From NCBI RefSeq assembly GCF_024808255.1, contig NZ_JANTYS010000004.1, positions 186,001-250,000 of the forward strand: 64,000 nucleotides of DNA, read 5' to 3'. Source of the DNA: Mucilaginibacter dorajii. GTDB lineage: Bacteria; Bacteroidota; Bacteroidia; Sphingobacteriales; Sphingobacteriaceae. The translations under genes were made by a program, and so were the position numbers. The notes beneath the pieces are model-generated. The model was not told the DNA's origin and did not search any database. It was given only the letters and a program-made list of their open reading frames with translations. This document shows positions 25,366-34,360 of this stretch, in pieces (within the stretch, counting starts at the first letter, position 1; every line of letters begins with the position of its first letter).

Positions 25366-26766
25366 ATGTTACAAATACCTTCAAAACGATTACTTCTGTT
25401 TTTAGGTGTTTTTTATGTCATTCAAGCTCAGGCTCAGCAACAGGTTCTCAATATTAAAGATGCTGAACAAATGGCCCTCGCTAACTACGGTACCATTAAG
25501 TCGAAAGCAAACCAGCTAAACGCTGCGAAGGCATACTTAAAAGAAACACGAACAGAATATTTACCAGATGTGAGCATCTCTGCCCAACAGGACTACGGAA
25601 CCGCCAACGGCCAAAATGGACCATTATATGGTTACCATGGCTTATCAGTGGCCTCATCTGGTCCCGCATTGACCAAACAAAACTGGAATGCCGCCTTTGG
25701 CTCACTTTACCTGAGCAACGTAAGCTGGGACTTTTTCAGCTTTGGCAAGGCTAAAGAAAAAGTGAAAGTGCAGGCCCAGGTTGTAAACCGCGAGCAAAGC
25801 GACTTATCGCAGGAAACTTTTCAGCACCAGATCAGGGTAGCAAGCACCTACCTGAATTTGCTGGCCGCCCAACAGCTCGAAAAAGCTCAGCAGGATAATC
25901 TTAACCGATCGATGGATCTGCAAAAGGTTGTTGTTGCCCGTGTTAAGAACGGCTTAAACCCTGGTGTCGATTCGTCATTAGCAAATGCCGAAGTATCAAA
26001 CGCGCGCATCGCTTTAACCAACGCGCATCAAACCGTGCAGGATCAAAGCAACCAGCTTTCTATTTACCTGGGTATTCAGGCACAGGAGTTTGTGTTGGAT
26101 AGTGCCTTTATTACCAAAGCACCGGCAAACCTTGCTGCGCAAAGCGCGATATCTGCTGCCGATCATCCTACACTGCGTTATTTCCAGAACAGGATAGGGG
26201 TAAGCGATGAGCAGACAAAGTATTTAAAAACCTTCGCGTTACCAACCTTTAGCTTATTTGGTGTATACCAGGGCAGGGGATCGGGCTTTAATGCCGATTA
26301 TGCTTCCAACCAAAGCAGCTACAGTGGCAGCTACGGTGCCGGTGCCGATCCAACCCGTTATAACTACCTGTTTGGCGTAGCCATGGTTTGGAATTTTACT
26401 ACTATTTTCCGTACGCATTACCAGGTACAATCGCAAAAGTATACTTCAATGCAATACAAAAACGATTACGACGTGGTGGCCCAGCAACTGCAAAATCAGC
26501 AGGTGCTTGCAGAAACCCGTATCAGCAACTCCCTTAAAAATTACCAGGAAGTGCCGGTAGAGGTTAAAGCGGCCAGCGATGCCTACATACAAAAATATGC
26601 GCTGTATAAAAACGGTTTATCAAACATTGTCGACTTTACACAAGCCCTGTACACGCTTAACCGTGCCGAGGTTGACAAATACATCGCATCCAATAACGTT
26701 TGGCAGGCCCTGCTCTTTAAATCGGCCGCTACCGGCGATTTTGGCTTATTCATTAATAATTTTTAA
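25366..26766 (+). CDS. TolC-family outer-membrane efflux channel
   Basis: 466 residues from the ATG at 25366. A signal peptide (to about AQAQQ) leads to a TolC/OEP protein with two structural repeats. The first begins LNIKDAEQMALANYGTIKSKANQLNAAKA; long helical stretches rich in Q, A and N form the periplasmic tunnel (VVNREQSDLSQETFQHQIRVASTYLNLLAAQQ), and glycine/tyrosine-rich strands form the barrel. It is the outer-membrane exit of the pump encoded by the next two genes, 21 bp downstream. The gene order channel-pump-adaptor differs from the classical adaptor-pump-channel order. Confidence 0.95.
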   Translation: MLQIPSKRLLLFLGVFYVIQAQAQQQVLNIKDAEQMALANYGTIKSKANQLNAAKAYLKETRTEYLPDVSISAQQDYGTANGQNGPLYGYHGLSVASSGPALTKQNWNAAFGSLYLSNVSWDFFSFGKAKEKVKVQAQVVNREQSDLSQETFQHQIRVASTYLNLLAAQQLEKAQQDNLNRSMDLQKVVVARVKNGLNPGVDSSLANAEVSNARIALTNAHQTVQDQSNQLSIYLGIQAQEFVLDSAFITKAPANLAAQSAISAADHPTLRYFQNRIGVSDEQTKYLKTFALPTFSLFGVYQGRGSGFNADYASNQSSYSGSYGAGADPTRYNYLFGVAMVWNFTTIFRTHYQVQSQKYTSMQYKNDYDVVAQQLQNQQVLAETRISNSLKNYQEVPVEVKAASDAYIQKYALYKNGLSNIVDFTQALYTLNRAEVDKYIASNNVWQALLFKSAATGDFGLFINNF

Positions 26767-26787
26767 TAAAAGATATATACATAAATA

Positions 26788-29700
26788 ATGGGAATGATAA
26801 AAGGGGCGCTCCAAAAACCAATTACCATATTGGTGATAGTAGCCGGGCTGTTTTTCTTCGGGATAAATTCGATCCGTACCATCAAGATCGATATTTTTCC
26901 TGACTTAAACCTGCCGGTTATCTATGTATCTCACCCATACGGAGGTTTTACCCCAAACCAAATGGAAGCTTATTTTGGTAAGCAATATGTTAACTTGCTG
27001 TTGTTCGTTTCGGGCGTAAAAAGTATCGAAACCAAAAATATCCAGGGTTTAACATTAATAAAAGTTACTTTTTACGAAGGTACCAACATGGCCCAGGCAG
27101 CGGCCGAAGTCACGAGTTACACCAACCGGGCCCAGGCCTCGTTCCCGCAGGGATCGCAGCCCCCGTTTATTTTGAGGTTTGATGCCTCAACATTACCGGT
27201 TGGTCAGTTGGTGCTAAGTAGCGCCACCCGCTCCAATAACGAATTACTTGACTACGCGCTGGTTTACGTGCGGTCGTCATTTACTTCAATCCCGGGCCTG
27301 GTAGCACCGGCACCTTTTGGTGGTAACCAACGTACGGTATTGATCAAAATTGATCCAAACGCTTTACGTGCCCACAACCTAACGCCAGATCAGATTGTGG
27401 CCGCCCTGCGCGAAAACAACCAGAACACGCCGGCAGGTAACGTGCGCATAGGTGATTATAACTACCTGGCACCATCAAATACCACCATTAAGCAGATCAA
27501 AGATTTTGGCGATATTCCATTGTACAAAAACGGTATCCAAACTGTGTTTATGCATGATGTGGCTACTATTGAAGATGGCGCGGATATTACCAACGGTTAC
27601 GCTTTAATTAACGGTAAACGTTCGGTTTACCTGCCAATCACCAAATCGGCCACGGCCTCAACCTGGGATGTGGTTCAAAACCTGAAGAAGGCGCTGCCAA
27701 GGTTCCAGGCTTTATTGCCCGATGATGTAAAGCTATCCTTTGTATTCGATCAATCGATATATGTAATTAACGCGGTAAAAAGTTTGGCCGAAGAAGGTGC
27801 CATTGGCGCTGTACTTACCGGTTTAATGGTATTGCTGTTTTTGGGCGATAGGCGCGGGGCGTTAATTGTAATATTAACTATCCCTACGTGTATCATATCA
27901 GCGGTATTCTTTTTATCGCTGTTCCATCAAACCATCAACATCATGACGCTGAGTGGGCTTTCGCTGGCGATAGGGATTTTGGTGGATGAATCGACGGTAA
28001 CCATCGAGAATATTCACCAGCACTTTGATATGGGCAAACCCAAGGCATTAGCTATCTGGGACGCCTGTAAGGAAATCGCTTTCCCTAAATTGTTGATCCT
28101 GTTTTGTATCCTGGCCGTGTTTGCACCGGCCTTTACCATGACAGGTATCCCGGGCGCGTTGTTCCTGCCGCTGGCATTGGCTATCGGTTTCTCCATGATT
28201 ATCTCTTACTTACTGGCACAAACTTTTGTACCTATCATGGCCAACTGGATCATGGTGAACAAGCACGAAGATCATAGCCATGCAGATGGTTTTGCTTTGG
28301 AGGACGAAGGTGAGCCATGGGAGCAAAAAGAAAAGGCCATGAAAAAGGCGCTTGAACATAGCGAGGGTAAAGTAACCCGCTTTGATAAATTCAGGGATAG
28401 CTTTATGCGCCTGATGGACCGTATGCTGCCAATGCGCAAATTATTGGTAACCGTGTATGTTATCGGCGCATTTGCTCTGGCGTTCCTGCTGTTCAATATC
28501 ATTGGCCGTGATGTATTGCCAAAGGTAAACTCCGGTACTTTCCAGGTTCGTTTACGCGCACCGGATGGTACCCGTTTGGAGCGTACTGAGGTAATAGCGA
28601 TAAAAGCACAGAAGATCCTTGGCGATATTGTTGGTAAAAACCACATCGCCATTACATCAACATTTGTAGGTTCGCACCCTTCCTCGTTTTCTACAAACCC
28701 TATTTACCTGTTTATGGCTGGTCCGCAGGAGGCTGTAATGCAAATAAGTTTGTCCGAAGATTATAAGGTAAACCTTGATGATTTGAAAGAAAAGATCAGG
28801 CATGAAGTTGCCAAACAAATTCCGGGCATCAAATTATCTTTTGAGCCAATTGAGCTTACCGATAAAATTTTAAGCCAGGGTTCACCAACGCCTATCGAAA
28901 TTGCTTTATCGGGCAAAAACAAAAAGCAAAACCAGGAATACGCTTTCAAGATCTTAGATAAACTGAAAGATATCAAATACCTGCGCGATGCCCAGATAGG
29001 CCAGTCATTTAACTATCCTACTATCGATATTAATATAGACAGGCAGCGCGCGGCTCAGTTAGGCGTAGGCTTAAACGATATTTCCCGCTCATTGGTGGCA
29101 TCAACATCATCATCAAGGTTTACCGAAAAAAATAACTGGATTGATGAAAAATCAAACCTGAGCTACCTGGTACAGGTGCAAATTCCTGAATACCAGATGG
29201 CCAGCCTCAATGATGTTAAAGAGATCCCGGTATTGGCCAACCAGGCCCGCCCGGTATTGGGTGATGTTGCCGATATTAAAACCGGCATAACCAATGGTGA
29301 AAATGATAACATTGGTGCCATACCAACGCTATCTGTTACAGCCAATCTTTACAAAATGGATTTGGGGACAGCTACTACCGATGTGCAAAAAGCAATCAAC
29401 TCATTAGGTAAGCCGCCACGTGGTTTAACGGTTGAGTTGCACGGTATGAGCCAAACGTTAACCGATACTTTGGATAGTTTGCAATCAGGCTTGTTTGTAG
29501 CTATTTTGGTAATCTTTTTGATGCTGGCCGCAAATTTCCAGTCGTTCAAAATGTCTTTGGTGGTATTATCTACCGTACCTGCGGTGTTGTTTGGATCGTT
29601 GTTCCTGGTAAAAATTATGGGATCGACATTGAACCTGCAATCATACATGGGTATGATCATGTCTGTAGGTGTATCCATATCAAACGCGGTATTATTAATA

Positions 29701-30039
29701 ACCAATGCCGAAGAATTACGTAAGCATAACGGCGACGCGTTAAAGTCGGCCCGTGAAGCGGTTGCCCTGCGTTTACGCCCTATATTGATGACCAGTTTGG
29801 CCATGATTGTGGGTATGGTGCCAATGGCATCCGGCTTAGGCGAAGGTGGTGATCAAACATCACCGTTAGGTCGCGCGGTAATTGGTGGGCTGATAGCCTC
29901 AACTTTTGCAGCATTGCTGATATTGCCGCTGGTATTTGCCTGGGTACAAGGTAACACCACCACCCAATCTGTTTCATTAGACCCTGAAGATAAAGAAAGT
30001 AAATTTTATGTCCCTTTGCACCATCATGAAAAAATTTAA
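26788..30039 (+). CDS. RND-family efflux pump permease
   Basis: 1083 residues with the duplicated RND layout: one membrane helix, a large periplasmic domain, a block of helices, then the same again. TM4 reads SLAIGILVDESTVTIENI, with acidic residues D and E where AcrB has two aspartates. The TM10-11 region reads MGMIMSVGVSISNAVLLITNAEE; where AcrB has the coupling lysine there appears to be serine, so proton coupling may differ (needs alignment). A cytoplasmic-loop insert of about 60 charged residues (HEDHSHADGFALEDEGEPWEQKEKA) lies near 500. It likely exports hydrophobic toxic compounds; specificity is unknown. The stop overlaps the adaptor gene by 14 bp. Confidence 0.94.
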   Translation: MGMIKGALQKPITILVIVAGLFFFGINSIRTIKIDIFPDLNLPVIYVSHPYGGFTPNQMEAYFGKQYVNLLLFVSGVKSIETKNIQGLTLIKVTFYEGTNMAQAAAEVTSYTNRAQASFPQGSQPPFILRFDASTLPVGQLVLSSATRSNNELLDYALVYVRSSFTSIPGLVAPAPFGGNQRTVLIKIDPNALRAHNLTPDQIVAALRENNQNTPAGNVRIGDYNYLAPSNTTIKQIKDFGDIPLYKNGIQTVFMHDVATIEDGADITNGYALINGKRSVYLPITKSATASTWDVVQNLKKALPRFQALLPDDVKLSFVFDQSIYVINAVKSLAEEGAIGAVLTGLMVLLFLGDRRGALIVILTIPTCIISAVFFLSLFHQTINIMTLSGLSLAIGILVDESTVTIENIHQHFDMGKPKALAIWDACKEIAFPKLLILFCILAVFAPAFTMTGIPGALFLPLALAIGFSMIISYLLAQTFVPIMANWIMVNKHEDHSHADGFALEDEGEPWEQKEKAMKKALEHSEGKVTRFDKFRDSFMRLMDRMLPMRKLLVTVYVIGAFALAFLLFNIIGRDVLPKVNSGTFQVRLRAPDGTRLERTEVIAIKAQKILGDIVGKNHIAITSTFVGSHPSSFSTNPIYLFMAGPQEAVMQISLSEDYKVNLDDLKEKIRHEVAKQIPGIKLSFEPIELTDKILSQGSPTPIEIALSGKNKKQNQEYAFKILDKLKDIKYLRDAQIGQSFNYPTIDINIDRQRAAQLGVGLNDISRSLVASTSSSRFTEKNNWIDEKSNLSYLVQVQIPEYQMASLNDVKEIPVLANQARPVLGDVADIKTGITNGENDNIGAIPTLSVTANLYKMDLGTATTDVQKAINSLGKPPRGLTVELHGMSQTLTDTLDSLQSGLFVAILVIFLMLAANFQSFKMSLVVLSTVPAVLFGSLFLVKIMGSTLNLQSYMGMIMSVGVSISNAVLLITNAEELRKHNGDALKSAREAVALRLRPILMTSLAMIVGMVPMASGLGEGGDQTSPLGRAVIGGLIASTFAALLILPLVFAWVQGNTTTQSVSLDPEDKESKFYVPLHHHEKI

Positions 30040-31156
30040 AAATAAACCGATACTTATCCTTGCCGCTTTAGCCATTACCTTAAGCTCGTTGAGTGCGTGC
30101 CACTCAGATGATAAGGAAAAACAAGAACAAGAGGCAGAAGAGCAAACCCAGCAGGCGGCAGAAACGCCTACCGTGGAGCTAACACCTGTAACCAAAGGGA
30201 AATTAAGCAACAACATCACCATCCCCGGCGAGCTGATCCCTTACCAGCAGGTTGATCTGTACGCGAAGGTTAACAGCTATGTAAAAAAGCTGTTGGTTGA
30301 TATAGGCTCTGAAGTGCATGCCGGCCAGTTATTGGTGGTGTTAGAAGCTCCCGAGATCAATTCGCAATTAGCAGGTGCGCAATCGCGCATCAAACAATAT
30401 GAGGCGGTTTATTTTGCCAGCAAAGCCACTTATGACAGGTTGGTAAGCACCAGCAAAACACCAGGTACCATATCACAAAATGATCTGGAACAGGCCGAAG
30501 CTAAAAAGAACGCGGATATGGCCAATGTAGAAGCTGCAAAATCGGCACTGAAAGAGGTATCGGCTAATTTAGCTTACCTGGAGATCAGGGCACCTTTTGA
30601 TGGTGTAATTACCAGTCGTAATGTAAACCTGGGTACCTATGTTGGCCCGGGTGGTAAAGGTTCTGATCCTTTGCTGACATTACAGGATCAAAACAGAATG
30701 CGTTTGGTAGTATCGATTCCTGAAAACTATACCGGCTCATTGAGCAATAAAAGCGAAGTGAGTTTTAGGGTGAAAGCCTTGCCTAATGAAAAGTTTACCG
30801 CCGAAGTAAAACGTATGGCCGGTGCTTTGGACGAGAAGCTTCGCGCCGAACGCCTGGAAATGGACGTGTACAATAAAAGTAAAAAACTATTACCGCATAT
30901 GTTTGCCGAGGTTGATGTACCCCTTCCAGCCGGTGATAGCACTTTTGTAGTACCTAAAACTGCAGTAGTAACATCAACCGAAAAGGTTTTTGTAATTAAA
31001 GTGGTAAATAACAAAGCCCAGTGGGTTGATGTTAAAAAGGGAATTACCAGCGGCGATAACGCAGAAATATTTGGCGACATAAAACCAGGCGATCAACTGG
31101 TAAAAGTAGCCAGCGAAGAAGTAAGGGACGGTGCAACCGTAAAGACCAAGCAATAA
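30026..31156 (+). CDS. RND periplasmic adaptor lipoprotein (MFP)
   Basis: 376 residues. The start at 30026 gives MKKFKNKPILILAALAITLSSLSAC, a lipoprotein signal with the lipid cysteine at residue 25; an upstream ATG at 30008 is possible but less neat. After an acidic, glutamine-rich linker the adaptor shows the lipoyl-like half-motifs (VDIGSEVHAGQLLVVLEAPEI and LEIRAPFDGVITSRNVNLGTYV) split by a helical hairpin, then beta-barrel and membrane-proximal domains. It links the inner-membrane pump to the TolC channel. It overlaps the pump gene, so translation is likely coupled. Confidence 0.94.
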   Translation: MKKFKNKPILILAALAITLSSLSACHSDDKEKQEQEAEEQTQQAAETPTVELTPVTKGKLSNNITIPGELIPYQQVDLYAKVNSYVKKLLVDIGSEVHAGQLLVVLEAPEINSQLAGAQSRIKQYEAVYFASKATYDRLVSTSKTPGTISQNDLEQAEAKKNADMANVEAAKSALKEVSANLAYLEIRAPFDGVITSRNVNLGTYVGPGGKGSDPLLTLQDQNRMRLVVSIPENYTGSLSNKSEVSFRVKALPNEKFTAEVKRMAGALDEKLRAERLEMDVYNKSKKLLPHMFAEVDVPLPAGDSTFVVPKTAVVTSTEKVFVIKVVNNKAQWVDVKKGITSGDNAEIFGDIKPGDQLVKVASEEVRDGATVKTKQ

Positions 31157-31179
31157 TATTCTTTTTGTTTTTTTCTGAG

Positions 31180-31212
31180 ATCCCGTTCTGCGAAGGCAGA
31201 CGGGATTTTTTG
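31180..31212 (+). terminator. Terminator of the efflux operon
   Basis: ATCCCG and TCTGC pair with GCAGA and CGGGAT around a GAAG loop (one bulged T), followed by a T run from 31206. It lies 23 bp past the adaptor stop codon. Confidence 0.88.
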
Positions 31213-31235
31213 TTGGAAAGAGGATAGTAAAACAG

Positions 31236-31380
31236 AAATGTCATTTCGAAAGAGCAGCTGTGGGAAGCGCATGAGGGCGAGAGAGAAATCTTATACTTCC
31301 TGCTATGCGTTGACTATCGGCTAATGCATGTCGTATAAGATTTCTCCTCGTACCTTGTTCGAAATGACAACATTTTTTAA
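31236..31380. repeat. Two-tier inverted repeat, relative of 21003-21155
   Basis: Outer arms GTCATTTCGAA and TTCGAAATGAC; inner arms GAGAAATCTTATAC and GTATAAGATTTCTC. The outer parts match the 21003 copy, while the inner arms differ from it at both sides. Confidence 0.85.
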
Positions 31381-31419
31381 TATTGCAAGTGGTAATTTGA
31401 GCCTATCTTACCTTAATCC

Positions 31420-32847
31420 TTACTGCAGTCCTTTCAAAATATTAATCCCAACATTATCAACCGTTTCTCCGCAATTGGATAGTACCACAACAGCCAGGTT
31501 CTTATCCCTGTTAAAAGCCAGGAATGAGCTGCTGCCATAGGTACCGCCGTTATGAAAAATATATTCCACACCGTTTATAGTGATAATATGCCAGGCCAAG
31601 CCAAGTTTGGCGTCTTTTTTAAAGGTGATCTGGTGTGTGAGGGCTAAGGCTTTACCTAATTTATCGTTAGCGGGGTTCATATTCACTTTAACATAAAGCA
31701 ATAAGTCGTTAACCGATGAATGCAGGGCTCCACAGGGGGCCAGGGCGTCAAAATCCCACGAGAGTGTAGCTTTGCCATCGGCATTGTAAACCGTGGCTAG
31801 ACGGGGCTGTATTTCGGCTGTTATGTGTTGCATAGTACTTTTCATGCCAAGCGGTTTGCAAATTATCTCGGTAACCAATTCATCATAAGTTTTGCCGCCA
31901 ACCTGGGTTAGGATGGTTCCTAATAAGCCAACAGCTAAATTGGAGTAAGCATATTGCTCGCCAGGTACGCTGTTAATTTTGCAGGTTTTAAGATACGCGA
32001 AAAGTAATTTTTTGTCGTACAGTTTATATGGGTTCAGCTCGTCGGTATTTGGGTCGAGGTTATCGGGCATGCGGGCTAAGCCGGATGTATGATTGCTGAG
32101 TGTAAGCAGGGTGATGTCCTTTAGCGCCGGGTTTGTTTTAACAGAATCGGGCAAAAACTTAGTAATCGGATCGGTAAGTTTAATTTTGCCCTCGTTAACG
32201 TAGTAAGCTAATATGGTTGATGTAAACGTTTTACTGATAGAGCCTATCTCAAAAACGGTATTGGCATCCGGTAATTTGCCATTGCCTTTTACGGTTTCGC
32301 CATAAGCATAAAACGAGATCTTACCATCTTTTAAAACACCAATACTCAGCCCGGCAGTGCTTGCCTTTTGAATATATACACGCGCCGCCGAATCGACTTT
32401 AATATCCATAGGACTGTTCATTTTATTGGAGGTAGCTACTTTTTCCATCCTATCGGCAACAGCTTCTTTATAAGGCTGGAAAAGGAACATTTCTAATTTA
32501 TCGTACTGATCTATACTCATAGATAGCTGTAAAGTAATAGTGCCAAAAATGATCTTATAGGTAGCAACCTTGTTGTTGAAAAAACTAACAAATGATGATC
32601 CCTTAATATCACCTAAAGGGAAAAGCTGTTGATTGCAAACCGAGCGGAACGCGTCGGCGTTGAGTTGGCTCCTGAACTTGTCGCCGGTGAGGCTGTAAAT
32701 AGAATCGGCCAGTTTATCGTTGTAATAGCTTTTTACCAATGCGAAAACCGAATCTGTGCGGCGTTGCTGTTTACTTTGGGCTGTTGCCGATAAGGAAACC
32801 GTGCAGAGCGCGATAATCAATAAGCTTAAAAAATGTTTGATTTTCAT
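31420..32847 (-). CDS. Beta-lactamase-family serine hydrolase with DUF3887-like N-terminus
   Basis: 475 residues with a signal peptide (to about SATAQ, residue 24). Residues ~30-130 resemble the DUF3887 domain. The rest is a class C beta-lactamase/penicillin-binding fold: SxxK as S-I-S-K in FEIGSISKTFTST, YxN as Y-S-N in GEQYAYSNLAVGLLG, and the third motif as HNGG near the end. All three catalytic motifs are present, so a periplasmic peptidase or esterase is likely; true beta-lactam resistance is not implied. It follows the membrane-protein gene by 15 bp and may be the last gene of the pyr transcript. Confidence 0.92.
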   Translation of the reverse strand: MKIKHFLSLLIIALCTVSLSATAQSKQQRRTDSVFALVKSYYNDKLADSIYSLTGDKFRSQLNADAFRSVCNQQLFPLGDIKGSSFVSFFNNKVATYKIIFGTITLQLSMSIDQYDKLEMFLFQPYKEAVADRMEKVATSNKMNSPMDIKVDSAARVYIQKASTAGLSIGVLKDGKISFYAYGETVKGNGKLPDANTVFEIGSISKTFTSTILAYYVNEGKIKLTDPITKFLPDSVKTNPALKDITLLTLSNHTSGLARMPDNLDPNTDELNPYKLYDKKLLFAYLKTCKINSVPGEQYAYSNLAVGLLGTILTQVGGKTYDELVTEIICKPLGMKSTMQHITAEIQPRLATVYNADGKATLSWDFDALAPCGALHSSVNDLLLYVKVNMNPANDKLGKALALTHQITFKKDAKLGLAWHIITINGVEYIFHNGGTYGSSSFLAFNRDKNLAVVVLSNCGETVDNVGINILKGLQ

Positions 32848-32862
32848 AGAGCAGTGGATAAG

Positions 32863-33417
32863 TTAATAATCCTGCAGGTGTTTTTGTTGAAGGCGTTCGT
32901 TCAGCGGATCGGTTAGCCGGATAAACCTGCTTTCGTTGTAGGTCCATCTTAACCTGTTAGTGATAACGCCCGTGAAGCCCCCAATCATATAACTGTACCC
33001 AATAAAGCTGAACATGTTGGAAGGATCTTCCATAATAATTTTAAGGGTAACTACGGTAGATAAGCCCAGGATGCTTACCAATATCCACAAATACGCGCCA
33101 AGGATAATACCACCATCGGTAATGCAATATCTTAAAATACCTCGTTCACGAATCTTTTCCCACTTTTTAACAAAAAAGATATTCCTTACGTCTTCAGGGG
33201 TTAAGCTTTTATGTTTACCCAGGTATTTTTCAATCATCCACCTGTCACGACCGTAATAAGCTGCTCCCCAAAAGATGAAGCCGGAAGAAATCTCTGCAAC
33301 AGTTTCAATAATTTTAAGATTGAAATTGAAAAATAGATAGCCCGTAAAAACAATCATACCAAGTACAACAAATATCGAGAGCTCGTTATCTCTAATGTAC
33401 CTGGCTGTTTTATTCAT
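32863..33417 (-). CDS. Hypothetical membrane protein after pyrB
   Basis: 184 residues from the ATG at 33417 (MNKTARYIRDNELSIFVVLGM), four bases after the pyrB stop codon. A longer frame to 33474 overlaps pyrB and is rejected. Four hydrophobic segments are visible: about 13-33, 40-58, 100-122 and 135-155. The C-terminal part is charged (RWTYNESRFIRLTDPLNERLQQ). I recognise no family. Tight spacing suggests co-transcription with pyrB, but a link to pyrimidine synthesis is not evident. Confidence 0.8.
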   Translation of the reverse strand: MNKTARYIRDNELSIFVVLGMIVFTGYLFFNFNLKIIETVAEISSGFIFWGAAYYGRDRWMIEKYLGKHKSLTPEDVRNIFFVKKWEKIRERGILRYCITDGGIILGAYLWILVSILGLSTVVTLKIIMEDPSNMFSFIGYSYMIGGFTGVITNRLRWTYNESRFIRLTDPLNERLQQKHLQDY

Positions 33418-33421
33418 TTCT

Positions 33422-34348
33422 TTATGGTGTTTGTCCGGCAAGTAAATACAGTACTGCCATACGTACGGCCACACCGTTTTCTACCTGGTCTAATATAATA
33501 GATTGTTTGCTATCGGCCACATCACTGGTAATTTCCACACCGCGGTTAATAGGGCCGGGATGCATTACCGTGATCTCCTTATCTAACGAATCTAATATGG
33601 TTTTATTGAGTCCGAACAGCATGGTATATTCCCTTAACGACGGGAAATATTTAATATCCTGGCGCTCCAGCTGAATGCGTAGCATATTAGCCACATCGCA
33701 CCAGTTAAGTGCCTTGATCAGGTTATGCTCAACCTTTACACCTAATGAACCAATATATTTAGGGATCAGTGTGGTTGGTCCGCAAACCATTACCTCGGCA
33801 CCTAATTGTTTAAGGCAAAGTATGTTGGAGAGTGCCACGCGCGAGTGCAGGATGTCGCCCACGATAACCACCTTTTTACCTGCTACATCGCCATATTTTT
33901 CGCGGATAGAAAAAGCATCAAGCAAAGCCTGGGTAGGGTGTTCATGCGCGCCATCGCCGGCGTTCACTATCTGGGCTTTTACATGTTTTGATAAAAAGAT
34001 ACCAGCGCCTGCGTAGGGGTGGCGCATAACTACCATATCTACCTTCATGGCCAGGATATTGTTTACGGTATCAATGAGTGTTTCGCCCTTACTTACAGAG
34101 GAAGATGAAGCCGCGAAATTCACCACATCTGCCGAAAGGCGTTTTTCTGCCAGTTCAAAAGAAAGGCGGGTACGGGTGGAGTTTTCGAAAAATATATTGG
34201 CAATAGTTACATCGCGCAATGATGGCACCTTTTTTATCGGCCTGTTTAAAACAGATTTAAAGGTATCCGCCGTTTCAAATATCAATTCAATATCTGCCCG
34301 GTTTAAATCTTTTATGCCTAATAAATGCCTTGTGCTTAGTCCTGCCAT
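33422..34348 (-). CDS. pyrB: Aspartate carbamoyltransferase, catalytic subunit
   Basis: 308 residues. This cytoplasmic enzyme condenses carbamoyl phosphate with aspartate, the first committed step of pyrimidine synthesis. The carbamoyl-phosphate motif is S-T-R-T-R (NIFFENSTRTRLSFE, about 52-66). HPTQ follows in DGAHEHPTQALLDAF, and the aspartate loop is MHPGPINRGVE near 265. Length is standard. pyrR lies upstream on the same strand but is now separated by an inverted-repeat element that ends 12 bp before this start codon. No pyrI regulatory subunit gene is nearby. Confidence 0.97.
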   Translation of the reverse strand: MAGLSTRHLLGIKDLNRADIELIFETADTFKSVLNRPIKKVPSLRDVTIANIFFENSTRTRLSFELAEKRLSADVVNFAASSSSVSKGETLIDTVNNILAMKVDMVVMRHPYAGAGIFLSKHVKAQIVNAGDGAHEHPTQALLDAFSIREKYGDVAGKKVVIVGDILHSRVALSNILCLKQLGAEVMVCGPTTLIPKYIGSLGVKVEHNLIKALNWCDVANMLRIQLERQDIKYFPSLREYTMLFGLNKTILDSLDKEITVMHPGPINRGVEITSDVADSKQSIILDQVENGVAVRMAVLYLLAGQTP

Positions 34349-34360
34349 GATCTTTTGATT

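Noticed and set aside
29349..29804. 151-residue minus-strand open frame
   Set aside because: Fully inside the RND pump gene; long antisense frames are expected in such conserved membrane-protein genes. The same applies to 54935-55606, opposite the hybrid kinase.
31328..31540. 70-residue plus-strand open frame
   Set aside because: It starts in a palindromic repeat and runs antisense into the end of the serine hydrolase gene.
33418..33474. N-terminal extension of the membrane protein after pyrB
   Set aside because: It overlaps conserved pyrB coding sequence; the ATG at 33417 is just after the pyrB stop.
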